Shown: positions 12,611 through 26,584 of the stretch, one piece after another | Position numbering within the stretch: position 1 is the stretch's first letter | Layout of the letters: every line of letters starts with the position of its first letter | Assembly: GCA_949130485.1 (NCBI GenBank) | Contig: OX422197.1 | Location: forward strand, 1-64,000 | Length of the DNA: 64,000 bases | Direction: 5' to 3' | Source of the DNA: Agelas oroides | Lineage: Eukaryota > Porifera > Demospongiae > Agelasida > Agelasidae | Position numbers and translations under genes: made by a program | Notes under the pieces: model-generated | The model's database searches: none | Told to the model about the DNA's origin: nothing | Seen by the model: only the letters and a program-made list of their open reading frames with translations

Positions 12611-15600
12611 ATGCAGGGGAATGCAGGGGAATGCCAGGGGAACGTACGGTAGTGGGTGCAAAGTGCCAGGGGAATGCAGGGGAATGTGTGTGGGTCCAAA
12701 GTGTCCAGGTAATGCAGGGGAATGCAGAGGAATGCCAGGTGAAAGTAAGTTGGTGGGTGGAAAGTGCAAAGGGAATGGAAGGGAATCCCATTAGAGTGTA
12801 CGGGAGTGTGTACATAGTGCCAGGGGATTGCAGGGGAATGCCAAGGGAATGTATGGGAGAGGGTGCAACGTGCCAGGGCAATGCAGGGGAATGCAGGGGA
12901 ATACCAAATGAACATATGGGAGTGGGTGTAAACTGTCAGGGGAATGCAGAGAATGCAGAGGAATGCCAGGGAAATGCAGGGGAATACAGGGTAATGCCAG
13001 GGGTACGTATGGGAGTGGGTGCAAAGTGCAAGGGAATGCTGTGGAATGCAGGGGAATACCAGGGGAACATATGGGAGTGGGTGCAAACTGCCAGAGGAAT
13101 GCAGGGGTATGCAGGGGAATGCCAGTTGAACATATGGGAGTGGGTGTAGAGTGCCAAGGGAATGCAGGGAACTACCAGGTGAATGTAAGGGGGCGAGTGT
13201 AAAGTGCTACAGTAAAGGGGAATGCAAAGCAATGCCAGGGGAACGTAGCAGAGAGAATGCAAATTCCCAGGGGAATGCAGCGGAATGCCAGGGAACGTAC
13301 GGTAGTGGGTGCAAAGTGCCAAGGGAATGCAGGGGAATGCATGGGAATGCCAGGGAAACATATGGGAGTGAGTGTAAACTGCCAGGGGAATGTAGGGAAT
13401 GCAGGGGAATGCCAGGGGAAAGTATGGGAATGGGTGTATAATGCCAGGGTAATGCAGGGGACTACAAGGGGAATATAAAGGAGTGGGTGTAAAAGTGCTA
13501 ACGTAATGAAGGGGAATGCAGGGGAATGCCAGGGGAACGTACGAGAGTGGAGGCAAAGTGCCAGGGGAACGCAGGGGAATGCAGGGGAATACAGGGAAAT
13601 GCCAGGGGAACGTATGGGAGTGGGTGCAAAGTGCCAGGGAAATGCAGGGGAATGCAGGGGAATGCCAGGGGAACGTATGGGAGTGGGTATAAACTGCAAG
13701 GGGAATGCAGGGAATGCAGGGGAATGCCAGGGGAACGTATGGGAGTGGGTGTACAGTACCAGGGGAATGCAGGGAACTACCAGGGAAATGGAAGTGAGTG
13801 GGTGTAAAGTGCTAGCGGAATGAAGGGTAATGCAGGGGGATGCCAGGGGAACGTACAAGAGTGGAGGCAAAGTGCCAGGGGAATGCAGGGGAATGCAGGG
13901 GAATGCAGGGGAATAGAGGGGAATGACAGGGGAACATATGGGAGTGGGTGCAAAGTGCCAGGGGAATGCATGGAAATGCAGGGGAATGCCAGGGAAACGT
14001 ATGGGAGTGTAAAGTGCCAGGGGAATGCAGGGGAATGACAGGGGAATCTACGGGAGTGGGTGTAAAGTGCTAGGGGGATTCAGGTGAATGCATGGGAATG
14101 CAGGGGAATGCCAGGGAAACGTATGGTAGTGGGTGCAAAGAGCCAGGGGAATACAGGGGAATGCCAGGGGAACTTATGGGAGTGGGTGCAAAGTCTCATA
14201 GGAATGCTGGTGAAAACAGGGGAATGTCAGGGGAACGAATGAGTGGGTGTAAACTGCCAGGGGAATGCAGGGAATGCAGGGGAATGCCAGGGGAACGGTG
14301 TATAGTGCCAGGGGAATGCAGGGGACTACCAGGGGAATGCAAGGGAGTGGGTGTAAAGTGCTAGCGGAATGAAAGGGAATGCAGGGGAATGCCAGGGGAA
14401 TGCAGGGGAATACAGGGGAATACAGGGGAATGCCAGAGGAACGTATGGGAGTGGGTACAAAGTGCCAGCGGAATGCTGGGGAATGCTGGGTAATGCAAGC
14501 ATATGCCAAGGGAATGTACAGGAGTGGGTGCAAAGCGCGAGAGGAATTCAGGTGAATGCAGGGGAATGCAGGGGAATGCCAGGGGAACGTATGGTAGTTG
14601 GTGCTAACCCTAGCCAGGGGAATACAGGGGAATGCCAGGGGAACTTATGGGAGTGGGTGCAAAGTGTCATGGGAATGCTGGGGAATACAGTAGAATGTCA
14701 GGGGAACGAATGAGTGGGTGTAAACTGCCAGGGGAATGCAACGAATGCAGGGGAATGCTAGGGGAACGGTGTATAGTGCCAGGGGAATGCAGGGGACTAC
14801 CAGGGGAATGCAAGGGAGTGGGTGTAAAGTGCTAGCGGAATGAAAGGGAATGCAGGGGAATGTCAGGGGAATACAGGGAAATGCCAGGGGAACGTATGGG
14901 AGTGGGTGCAAAGTGTCATGGGAATGCTGCGGAATACAGGAGAATGTCAGGGGAACGAATGAGAGTGGGTGTAAACTGCCAGGGGAATGCAGGGAATGCA
15001 CGGGAATGCCAGGGGAACGGTGTATAGTGCCAGGGGAATGCAGGGGACTACCAGGGGAATGCAAGGGAGTGGGTGTAAAGTGCTAGCGGAATGAAGGGGA
15101 ATGCAGGGAAATGCCAGGGGAAAGTACGTGAGTGGAGGCTGTGCCAGGGTAACGCAGGGAAATGCAGGGGAATACAGAATACAGGGTAATGCCAGGGGAA
15201 CGTATGGGAGTGGGTGCAAAGTGCCAGGGGAATGCTGGGGAATGCAGGGGAGTGCCAGGGGAACGATTGGAAGTGGGTGCAAACAGCCGGGGAAATACAG
15301 GGAATGCAGGAGAATGCCAGGGAAACGTATGGTAGTGTGTGCAAAGTGCCAGGGGAATACAGGGGAATGCCAGGGGAACGATTGGAAGTGGGTGCAAACA
15401 GCCGGGGAAATACAGGGGAATGCAGGAGAATGCCAGGGAAACGTATGGTAGTGGGTGCAAAGTGCCAGGGGAATACAGGGGAATGCCAGGGGAACATATG
15501 GGAGTGGGTGCAAAGTGCCAGGGGGATGCTGGGGAATGCAGGGGAATGCCAGGGGAACGTATGGGAGTGGGTGTAAACTGCCAGGGTAAAGCAGTGAATG

Positions 15601-17820
15601 CAGGGGAATGCCAGAGGAACGAATGGGAGCGGGTGTATAGTGCCAGAAGAATGCAGGAGACTACCAGGGTAATGCAAGGGAGTGGGTGCAATGTGCCAGG
15701 GGAATGCGGGGGAATGCAAGGGAATGCCAGGGGAACGTATGGGAGTGGGTGAAAACTGCCAGGGGAATGCAGGGGAATGCAGGGGAATGCCGGGGGAACA
15801 TATGGGAGTGGGTGTATAGTGCCAGAGGAATGCAGGGAACTACCAGGGGAATGTAAGGGACCGAGTGTAAAGTGCTAGGGTAATGAAGGGGAATTCAAAG
15901 GAATGCAAGGGGAACGTACGAGAGAGGATGTAAATTGCCAGGGGAACGCAGGGGAATACAGGGGAATGCCATGAGAATGTACTGTAGTGGGTGCAATGTG
16001 CCAGAGAAATGCAGGGGAATGTACGGGAATGCAGGGGAATGCCAGGGAAACGTATGGGAGTGAGTGTAAAGTGCCAGGGGAATACAGGTGAATAACAGGG
16101 GAATCTACGGGAGTGGGTGTAAAGTGCTAGGGGAATAGAGGAATGCAAGGGAATGCCAGGGGAATGTATGGTAGTGGGTGCAAAGTGCAAGGGAAATACA
16201 GGGTAATGCCAGGGGAACTTATGAGAGTGGGTGCAGTGTCAGGGGAATGCTGGGGAATACAGGGGAATGCCAAGGGAACGTATGGGAGTGGGTGTAAACT
16301 GCCAGGGGATTGCAGGGAATGCAGGGGAATGCCAGGGGAACGTATTGGAGTGGAGGCAAAGGGCCAGGGGAATGCATGGGAATGCAGGGGAATCCAAGGG
16401 AATACCGGGAAATGCCAGGGAAACGTATGGGATTGGGTGCAAAGTGCCAGGGGATTGCTGGGGAATGCAGGGGAATGCCAGGGGAATGTATGGGAGTGGG
16501 TGTAAACTGCCAGGGGATTGCAGGGAATGCAGGGGAATGCCAGGGGAACGTATTGGAGTGGAGGCAAAGTGCCAGGGGAATGCATGGGAATGCAGGGGAA
16601 TCCAAGGGAATACCGGGAAATGCCAGGGAAACGTATGGGAGTGGGTGCAAAGTGCCAGGGGATTGCTGGGGAATGCAGGGGAATGCCAGGGGAATGTATG
16701 GGAGTGGGTGTAAACTGCCAGGGTAATGCAGGGAATGCAAGGGAATGCCAGGGGAACATATGAGTGGGTGTATAGTGCCAGGGGAATGCAGGGAACTACC
16801 AGGGGAATGTAAGGTGGTGGGTGTAAAGTGCTACGGGAAGGGGAATGCAAAGGAATGCCAGGGGAACGTACGAGAGAGGATTGAAATTGCCAGGGGAATG
16901 CAGGGGAATACAGGGGAATGCCAGGGGAACGTACGGTAGTGGGTGCAAAGTGCCAGGGGAATGCAGGAGAATGCAGGGGAATGCCAGGGAAACGTATCGG
17001 AGTGTAAACTGCCAGGTGAATGCAGGGAATGCAGGGGAATGGCCAGGGGAACATATGGGAGTGGGTGTATAGTGCCATGGGAATGCAGGGGACTACCAGG
17101 GTAATGCAAGGGAGTGGGTGTAAAGTGCTAGCGGAATGAAGGGGAATACAGGGGAATGCCAAGTGAACGTATGAGAGTGGAGGCAAAGTGCCTGGGTAAC
17201 GCATGGGAATGCAGGGGAATACAGGGGAATACAGGGGAATTCCAGGGGAACGTATGGGAGTGGGTGTAAACTGCCTGGGGAATGGAGGGAATGCAGGGGA
17301 ATGACAGGGGAACGCATGGGAGTGGGTGTATAGTGCCAGGGGAATGAAGGGGACTACCAGAGGAATGCAAGGGAGTTGGTGTAAAGTGCTAGCAGAATGA
17401 AGGGGAATGCCGGGGAATGCCAGAGGAACGTACGAGAGTGGAGGCAAAGTGCCAGGGGAACACAGGGGAATGCCAGGGGAACGTATAGAAGTGGGTGCAA
17501 AGTGCCAGGGGAATGCAGGGGAATGCAGGGGAATGCCAGGGGAACGTTTGGGAGTAGGTGCAAACTGCCAGGGGAATGCAGGGGAATGCAGGGAAATGCC
17601 GGGGGAACATATGGAAGTGGGTGTATAGCGCCAAGGGAATGCAGGGAACTACCAGGGGAATGTAAGGGGGCGGGTGTAAAGTGCTAGGGGAATGAAGGGA
17701 TTGCAAAGAAATGCCAGGGGAATGTACGAGGATGCAAATTGCCAGGGGAACGCAGGGGAATGCAGGGGAATACCAGGGGAACGTACGGTAGTGGGTGCAA
17801 AGTGCCATAGGAATGCAGGG
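12611..17820. repeat. Higher-order repeat copy B of the minisatellite
   Basis: Tandem partner of 7150-12610, with only scattered differences along more than 5 kb, far closer than neighbouring 53-bp units are to each other. That implies one recent duplication of a multi-kilobase block. A partial third copy follows at about 18130-19235, matching roughly 11070-12180. Confidence 0.85.
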
Positions 17821-18129
17821 GAATGCACGGGAATGCAGGGGAATGCCAGGGAAACGTATGGCAGTGAGTGTAAAGTGCCAGGGGAATGCAGGTGAATAGC
17901 TGGGGAATCTACGGGAGTGGGTGTAAAGTGCTAGGGGAATACAGTGGATGCAGGGAAATGCCAGGGGAATGTATGGTAGTGGTTGCAAAGTGCTAGGGGA
18001 ATACAGGGGAATGCCAGGGGAACTTATGGGAGTGGAGGCAAAGTCCCAAAGGAATGCAGGAAAATGTAGGGGAATCAAGAGGAATACAGGGAAATACCAG
18101 GGGAACGTATGGGAGTGGGTGCAAAGTGT

Positions 18130-19235
18130 CAGGGGATTGCTGGGGAATGCAGGGGAATGCCAGGGGAATGTATGGGAGTGGGTGTAAACTGCCAGGGTAA
18201 TGCAGGGAATGCAAGGGAATGCCAGGGGAACATATGAGTGGGTGTATAGTGCCAGGGGAATGCAGGGAACTACCAGGGGAATGTAAGGTGGCGGGTGTAA
18301 AGTGCTACGGGAAGGGGAATGCAAAGGAATGCCAGGGGAACGTACGAGAGGACGCAAATTGCCAGGGGAATGCAGGGGAATGCCAGGGGAACGTACGGTA
18401 GTGGGTGCAAAGTACCAGGGGAATGCAGGGGAATGCAGAGGAATGCCAGGGAAACGTATCCGAGTGTAAACTGCCAGGTGAATGCAGGGAATGCAGGGGA
18501 ATGCCAGGGGAACATATGGGAGTGGGTGTATAGTGCCACGGGAATGCAGGGGACTACCAGGGTAATGCAAGGGAGTGGGTGTAAAGTGCTAGCAGAATGA
18601 AGGGGAATACAGGGGAATGCCAGGTGAACGTATGAGAGTGGAGGCAAAGTGCCTGGGTAACGCATGGGAATGCAGGGGAATACAGGGGAATACAGGGGAA
18701 TTCCAGGGGAACGTATGGGAGTGTGTGCAAAGTGCCAGGGGAATGCTGGGAAATGCAGGGGAATGCCAGGGGAAAGTATGGGAGTGGGTGCAAACTGCCA
18801 GGGGAATGCAGGGGAATGCAGGAGAATGCCAGGGGAACAGATGGGAGTGAGTGTAAAGTGCCAGCGGAATGCACGGGAATGACAGGGGAATCTACTGGAG
18901 TGGGTGTAAAGTGCTAGGGGAATTCAGGTGAATGCAGGGGAATGCAGGGGAAAGCCAGGGGAACGTATGGTAGTGGGTGCAAAGTGCCAGGGGACTACAG
19001 GGGAATGACAGGGGAACTTATGGGAGTGGGTGCAAAGCGTCAGGGGAATGCTGGGGAATACAAGGGAATGCCAGGGGAACGTATCGGAGTAGGTGTAAAC
19101 TACCAGGGGAATGGAGGGAATGCAGGGGAATGCCAGGGGAATGCCAGGGGAATGCATGGGAGTGGGTGTATAGTGCCAGGGGAATGCAGGGGACCACCAG
19201 TGGAATGCAAGGGAGTGGGTGTAAAGTGCTAGCGG
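18130..19235. repeat. Partial third copy of the higher-order block
   Basis: Shared landmarks with copies A and B include the run near 18168-18300 (as at 11106 and 16690) and the segment with GTGAACGTATGAGAGTGG near 18620 (as at 11580 and 17165). From 18880 it follows the copy-A text near 11846-12030. It is more diverged than A is from B, so it may be an older or gene-converted copy. Confidence 0.7.
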
Positions 19236-22200
19236 AATGAAGGGGAATGCAGGGGAATGCCAGAGGAACATACGAGTGTGGATGCAAAGTGCCAGGGGAA
19301 CGCAGGAGAATGCAGGGGAATACAGGGGAATACAGGGGAATGCCAGGGGAACGTATGGAAGTGGGTGCAAAGTGCCAGGGGAACGCATGGGAGTGGGTGT
19401 ATAGTGCCAGGTGAATGCAGGGGACCACAAGGGGAATGCAAGGGAGTGGGTGTAAAGTGCTAGCGGAATGAAGGGGAATGCAGGGGAATGCCAGGGGAAC
19501 ATACGTGTGTCGATGCAAAGAGCCAGGGGAACGCAGGGGAATTCAGGGGAATACAGGGGAATGCCAGGGGAACGTATGGAAGTGGGTGCAAAGTGCCAGG
19601 GGAATGCTGGGGAATGCAGGGGAATGCCAGGGGAACATATGGGAGTAGGTGTATAGCGCCAGATGAATGCAGGAAGCTAACAGGGGAATGTAAGGGGGGT
19701 GATATAAAGTGCCTGGGGAATGAAGGAGAATGCAAAGGAATGTCATGGGAACGTATGAGAGGATGCAAATTGCCAGGGGAATGCAGGGGAATGCAGGGGA
19801 ATGCAGGGGAATGCAAGGGGAACGTACGATAGTGGGTGCTACGTGCCATGGGAATGCAAGGGAATGCAGGGTGGTGGCAGGGAAATGTATGGGAGTGTGT
19901 AAAGTGCCAGGGGAATGCAGGGGAATGACAGGGGAATCTACGGGAGTGGGTGTAAAGTGCTAGGGGAATTCAGGTGAATGCAGGGGAATGCCAGGGGAAC
20001 GTATGGTAGTGGGTGCAAAGTGCCAGGGGAATACAGGGCAATGCCAGTGGAACTTATGGGAGTGGGTGCAAAGCGGCAGGGGAATGCTGGGGAATACAGG
20101 GGAATGCCAGGGGAACATATGGGAGTGGGTGTAAACTGCCAGGGGAATGCAGGGAATGCAGGGGAATGCCAGGGGTACGTATGGGAGGGGGTGTATAGTG
20201 CCAGGGGAATACAGGGGACTACCAGGGGAATGCAAGAGAGTGGGTGTAAAGTGCTAGCGGAATGAAGGGGAATGCAGGGGAATGCCAGGGGAACGTACGA
20301 GAGTGGAGGCAAAGTGCCAGGGGAATGTAGGGAAAGGCAGGGAAATGCAGGGGAATGCAGGGGAATGAAAGAGGAACATATGGGAGTGGGTGTATAGCGC
20401 CAGGGGAATGCAGGGAACTATCAGGGAAATGAAGGGAAATGCAAAGGAATGCCAGGGGAATGTACAAGAGGATGCAAATTGCCAGGGGAATGCAGGGGAA
20501 TGCAGGGGAATGCGAGGGGAACGTACGAGAGTGGAGGGAAAGTGCCAGGGGAACGCAGGGGAATGCAGGGGAATACAGGGAAATGCATGTGGAACGTATG
20601 GGAGTGGGTTCAAAGTGCCAGGGGAATGCTGGGGAATGAAGGGGAATGCCAAGCAAACGTGGGAGTGGGTGTGTAGCGCCAGGGGAATGTAAGGGGGCAG
20701 GTGTAAAGTGCTAGGGGAATGAAAGGGAATGCACAGGAATGCCAGGGGAACGTACAAGAGAGGATGCAAATTGCCAGGGGAATGCAGGGAAATGCCAGGG
20801 AAACGTATGGGAGTGTAAACTGCCAGGGGAATGCAGGGAATGCAGGGAAATGCCAGGGGAATGTGTGTATAGTGCCAGGGGAATGCAGGGGACTACCAGG
20901 GGAATGCAAGGGAGTGGGTGTAAAGCGCTAGCGGAATGAAGGGGAATGCAGGGGGATGCCAGGGGAACGTACAAGAGTGGAGGCAAAGTGCCAGGGGAAC
21001 GCAGGAGAATGCAGGGGAATACAGGGAAATGCCAGGGGAACATATGGGAGTGGGTACAAATTGCCAGGGGAATGCTGGGGAATGCAGGGGGATGCCAGGG
21101 GAACGTATGGGAGTGGGTTTAAACTGCCAGGGGAATGCAGGGAATGCAGGGGAATGCCAGGGGTACGTATGGGAGTGGGTGTATAGTGCCAGGGGAATGC
21201 AGGGGACTACCAGAGGAATGCCAGGGCGTGGGTGCAAAGTGTTAGCGGAATGAAGGGGAATGCCAGGGAAACGTACAAGAGTGTAGGCAAAGTGCCAGGG
21301 GAACGCAGGGGAATGCAGGGGAATGGAAGGGAATACAGGGGAATGCCAGGGAAATGTATGGGAATAGGTGCAAAGTGCCAGGGGAATGCTGGGGAATGCA
21401 GGGGAAGGCCAGGGGAACGTATGGGAGTGGGTGCAAATGCCAGGGGAATGCAGGGGAATTTAAGGGAATGCCAGGGGAACATATGGGAATGGGTGTATAG
21501 CGCCAGGGGAATGCAGGGAACTACCAGGGGATTGTAAGGGGGCGGGTGTAAAGTGCTAGGGGAATGAAGAGGAATGCAAAGGAATGCCAGGGGAACGTAT
21601 GAGAGAGATTGCAAATTGCCAGGGGAATGCAGGGAAATGCAGGGGAATGCCAGGGGAACGTACGGTAGTGGGTGCAAAGTGCCAGGGGAATGTGCGGAAT
21701 GCAGGGGAATGCTAGGGAAACGTATCGGAGTGTAAAGTGCCAGGGGAATGCAGGGGAATGACAGGGGAATCCACGGGAGTGGGTGTAAAGTGCTAGGGAA
21801 ATTCAGGTGAATGCAGGGGAATTCCAGGGGAACGTATGGTAGTGGGTGCAAACTGCCAGGGGAATACAGGGGAATGCCAGGGGAACTTATGGGAGTGGGT
21901 GCAAACTGCCAGGGGAATGCATGGAAAGCAGGGGAATGCCAGGGGAACGTATGGGAGTGGGTGTATAGTGCCAGGGGAATGCAGGGGACTACGAGGGGAA
22001 TGCAAGGGAGTGGGAGTAAAGTGCTAGCGGAATGAAGGGGAATGCAGGGGAATACCAGGGGAACGTATGAGAGTGGAGGCAAAGTGCCAGGGGAATGCAG
22101 GGGAATGCAGGGGAATACAGGGGAATACAGGGGAATGCCAGGGGAACGGATGGGAGTGGGTGCAAAATGCCAGGGGTATGCTGGGGAATGTAGTGGAATG

Positions 22201-24975
22201 CCAGGGGAACGTATGGGAGTGGGTGTAAACTGCCAGGGGAATGCAGGGAATGCAGGGGAACGCCAGGGGAACGTATGCGAGTGGGTGTATAGTGCCAGGT
22301 GAAGGCAGGGTACTACCAGGGTAATGCAAGGGAGTGGGTGTAAAGTGCTAAGCGGAATGAAGGGGAATGCAGGGGAATGCCAGGGAAACGTACGAGTGGA
22401 GGCAAAGTGCCAGGGGAACGCAGTGGAATGCAGGGGAATGCAGGGGATTGCAGGGGAATACAGGGGAATGCCAGGGGAACATATGGGAGTGGGTGCAAAG
22501 TGCCAGGGGAATGCTTGGGAATGCAGGGGAATGCCATGGGGACGTATGGGAGTGGGTACAAACTGCCAGGGGAATGCAGGGAACTACCAGGGGAATGTAA
22601 GGGGGCGGGTGTAAAGTGCTAGGGGAATGAAGGGGAATGCAAAGGAATGCCAGGGGAACGTACGAGAGGATGCAAATTGCCAGGGGAATGCAGGGGAATG
22701 CAGCGGAATGCTAGGGGATCGTACGGTAGTGGGTACACAGTGCCAGGGGAATGGAGGGGAATGCAGGGGAATGCAGGGGAATGCCAGGGAAACGTATGGG
22801 AGTGTAAACTGCCAGGGGAATGGAGGGGAATGCAGGGGAATGCAGGGGAATGCCAGGGAAACGTATGGGAGTGTAAACTGCCAGGGGAATGCAGGGAATG
22901 CAGGGAAATGCCAGGGGAACGTATGGGAGTGGGTGTATAGTGCCAGGGGAATGCAGGGGACTACCAGGGGAATGCAAGGGAGTGGGTGTAAAGTGCCAGC
23001 GGAATGAAGGGGAATGCAGGGGAATGCCAGGGGAACGTACAAGAGTGGAGGCAAAGTGCCAGGGGAACGCAGAGGAATGCAGGAGAATGCAGGGGAATAC
23101 AGGGGAATGCCAGGGGAACGTATGGGAGTGGGTGCAAAGTGCCAGGGGAATGCTGGGGAATGCCACAGCAACGTATGGGAGTGGTGCAGTGCTAGGGGAA
23201 TGCAGGAAATGCTGGGGAATGCCAGGGGAACGTATGGGAGTGGGTGCAAAGTGCCAGGGGAATGCAGGTGAATGCCACAGCAACGTATGGGAGTGGTGCA
23301 GTGCCAGGAGAACGCAGGAAATGCTGGGGAATGCCAGGGGAACGTATGGGAGTGGGCACAAAGTGCCAGGGGAATGTAGGAGAATACAAGGGAATGCCAG
23401 GGAACATATGGGAGTGGATGCAAAGTGCCATGGGAATGCATGGGAGTGTGCAAAGTGCAATGGGAATGTGGCAGGATGCCAGGGGAATGTATGGGTGTGG
23501 GTGCAAAAGCCAGAAAAAAGCAGGGGAATGCAGGGAATGGGAACATATGGGATTTGGTACAAAGTGCCAGGAGAATGCAAGTGAATGCAGGGGAATGCTG
23601 GGGAATACCAGGGGAACATATGGGAGTGGGCGCAATGCGAGGGGAATTCAGTGGAATGCAGGCAAATGCAGGGGAATGCCAGGGAAACGAATGGGTATGT
23701 GTGCAAAGTGCCAGGAGAATGCAGGTAAATCTATGGGAGTGGGTGCAAAGTGCCAGGGAATGCAGGAGAATGCCAGGGGAACGTATGGGAGAGGGTGCAA
23801 ATTGCCAGGGGAATGTAGAGGAATGCAGGTGGGTGCAAGGGAATGCCAGGGAACAAATGGGAGTGGGTACAAAGTGCCAGGGGAATGCAGGGGAATGCAT
23901 TGGAGTGGGTCCAAAATGCCAGGGGAACAAAGGGGATTGCAGGGAATGCCAGGGGAACGTATGGAAGTGGGTGCAAAGTGCCAGTGGAATGCAGGGGAAT
24001 GCAGGGGAATACCAGGTTACTGTAAGGGAGTACCAGGTGAATGTAAGGGAGTGAGTGCTATGTACCTGGGGAATGCAGGGGACTACCAGTGTAATGTATT
24101 GGAGGGTGTGCAAAGTGCCTGGGGAATGCCAAGGGAATGTATGGGAGTGGGTACTAAGTGTCGGGAATGCCGGGGAATGCAGGGGGATGCCAGGGGAACA
24201 TATGGGCCAGGTAAATGTATGGGAGTGGGTACAAAGTGCCAGGGAAATGGAGGGCAAGAACGCAGTGTCATGCAGGGGAATACCAAGGAACATATTGAAG
24301 TGGGTGCAAAGTGCCAGTGGAATGCAAGGGAATGCAAGGGAATGCAAGGAAATGCAAGGGGAATGTATTGGAGTGGGTGCAAAGTGCCAGTGAAATGCAG
24401 GGAAATGCAGTGGAATGCCATAGCAACGTATGGGAGTGGGTGCAAAGTCCCAGGGGAATGCAGGGGAATGCAGAGGAATGCCAGGGAAACGTATGGGAAT
24501 GGGTGCAAAATGCCATGGGAATGCAGGGGAATGCAAGAAAATGCACAGCAACGTTTGGGAGTGGGTGCAAAGTACCAGTGGAATGCAGGGTAATGCAGGG
24601 GAATGCCATGGGAACATATGGGAGTGGGTGCAAAGTGCCAGGGAAATGCATGGGGGTGTGTGCAAAGTGCAATGGAAATGTAGGGGAACGCCAGGGGAAT
24701 GTATGGGAGTGGGTGCTAAACACCAGAGGAACACAGGAGAATGCAGGGTAATGCGAGGGGAATGTATGGAAGTGGGTGCAACCGTACATTGCTGCATGCC
24801 ATTGTATATCACTGCATATACTATTGCACATCACTGCAAATACTATTAACATCACTGCATATACTATTGCACATCACTGCATATACTATCACACATTGCT
24901 GCATGCTATTACATATCATTGAATATACTATTGCACATCACTGGATGTTAAAGTGTATCACTGCATATACTATTG

Positions 24976-25235
24976 CAAGAGCGCATAAGAACGGGCGGCT
25001 AGAGTAAGAGCGTGTAACTACGTAAAATTCGAAACCGGGCGGAATTTACCGCCAGTACTAAAAATAGTAACACGCACTGCGCACGCTGCGTTGACATAAG
25101 CCCAATGCATTGTTGCTAAGCGCACACGTGACCGGATGTTCTATTTTTAGTACGGTTCAATAATTTTGCCCGGACTACGGGCTTCTATTGGAGTTACACG
25201 TTCTTACTCTAGCCGCCCGTTCTTATGCGCTCTTG
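24976..25235. mobile_element. 260-bp TIR element (MITE) inside the satellite
   Basis: The ends are inverted repeats of about 44 bp with one internal mismatch, starting CAAGAGCGCATAAGAACGGG and ending in its complement. The satellite hexamer CTATTG is duplicated on both flanks (24970-24975 and 25236-25241). Removing the element and one CTATTG restores an exact satellite unit, which fixes the boundaries. A second inverted pair (AGTACTAAAAATAG and its complement) lies inside. There is no ORF for a transposase, so it is non-autonomous. The superfamily is not assignable from the TIR; a 6-bp target duplication is unusual. Confidence 0.9.
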
Positions 25236-26584
25236 CTATTGCACATCACTGCATGCACAGCTCATCACGCATACACTATTCCACAACACTGAATGCTACA
25301 GTACAACACTGCATATACCACTGCACATTCACTGCATGCTATTGTAAATCACTGCATGCTATAGTACAACACTGCATAAACTATTGCACATCACTGCATG
25401 CCATACTACATCATTGCATAATCTATTGCACATCACTGCATACACTATTGCACACCACTGCATGTTATATTACATCACTGCATATACTACTGCACATTGC
25501 TGCATGCTATTGCATATCACTGCATATGCCATTGCACATCACTGCATATACTGTACATCACTGCATGCTATATTACATCACTGCATATTCTATTGCACAT
25601 TGCTGCATGCTAGAGTACATCACTGCATATACCATTGCACATCACTGCATATACTATTACACATCACTGCATGTTATATTACATCACTGCATATACTACT
25701 GCACATTGCTGCATCCTATTGCATATCACTGCATATACTATTGCACATCAATGCATGCTATAGTACATCAATGCATATACTATTGCACATCACTGCATAT
25801 ACTATTTCACATCACGGCATATATTACTGCACATCACTGCATATACTATAGCACATCACTGCATGCTATATTACATCACTGCACATTCTATTGCACATTG
25901 CTGCATGCTTGAGTACATCACTGCATATACCACTGTACATCACTGCATATACTATTACACATCACTGCAAGTTATATTACATCACTGCATATACTACTGC
26001 ACATTGCTGCATGCTATTGCATATCACTGCATATACTATTGCACATCAATGCATGCTATAGTACATCACTGCATATACTATTGCACATCACTGCATATAC
26101 TATTTCACATCACTGCATATACTATAGCACATCACTGCATCCTACATTACATCACTGCATATTCAATTGCACATTGCTGCCTGGTAGAGTACATCATTGC
26201 ATATACCATTGCACATCACTGCATATACTATTGCACATCACTGCAAGCTATATTACATCACTGCATGCCAAACTACATCACTGAATATACTCTGCACATT
26301 GCTGCATGCTATTCCATATCACAGCATACACTTCCACATCACTGAATGCTACAGTACAACACTGCATATACAATTCACATTCACTGCATGCTATTGTAAA
26401 TCACTGCATATACTATTGCAAATCACTGCTTGCTATAGTACATCACTGCATACACTATTGCACATCACTGCATGCAATATTACATCACTGCATATACTAT
26501 TGCACACCACTGCATGTTATATCTAATCACTGTATATACTACTGCACATTGCTGCATGCTATTGCATATCACTGCATATACTAT

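Larger units (their letters stand above)
4618..24781. repeat. 20-kb G-rich minisatellite (53-bp unit with 10-bp modules)
   Basis: The array is built from modules such as GCCAGGGGAATGCAGGGGAA and TGCCAGGGGAACGTATGGGA followed by GTGGGTGCAAAGT. The commonest unit is about 53 bp, and the 10-mer TGCAGGGGAA is inserted a variable number of times. The tail alternates between GTGCAAAGT, GTGTAAACT and GTGTATAGT. Copies diverge clearly, unlike the 55-bp satellite. Stop codons are rare in most frames, so long ORFs appear on both strands (up to 742 codons on the minus strand, 22584-24812); these are periodic shadows of the repeat and I do not call them genes. The last clear copies are at 24.7 kb. Confidence 0.95.

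Noticed and set aside
22584..24812. 742-codon minus-strand ORF and many similar ORFs in the 53-bp array
   Set aside because: The peptide is a period-by-period read of the minisatellite (HSPAFPWHFAPTPI-like) and equally long ORFs occur on the opposite strand and in other frames. Low stop density follows from unit composition.
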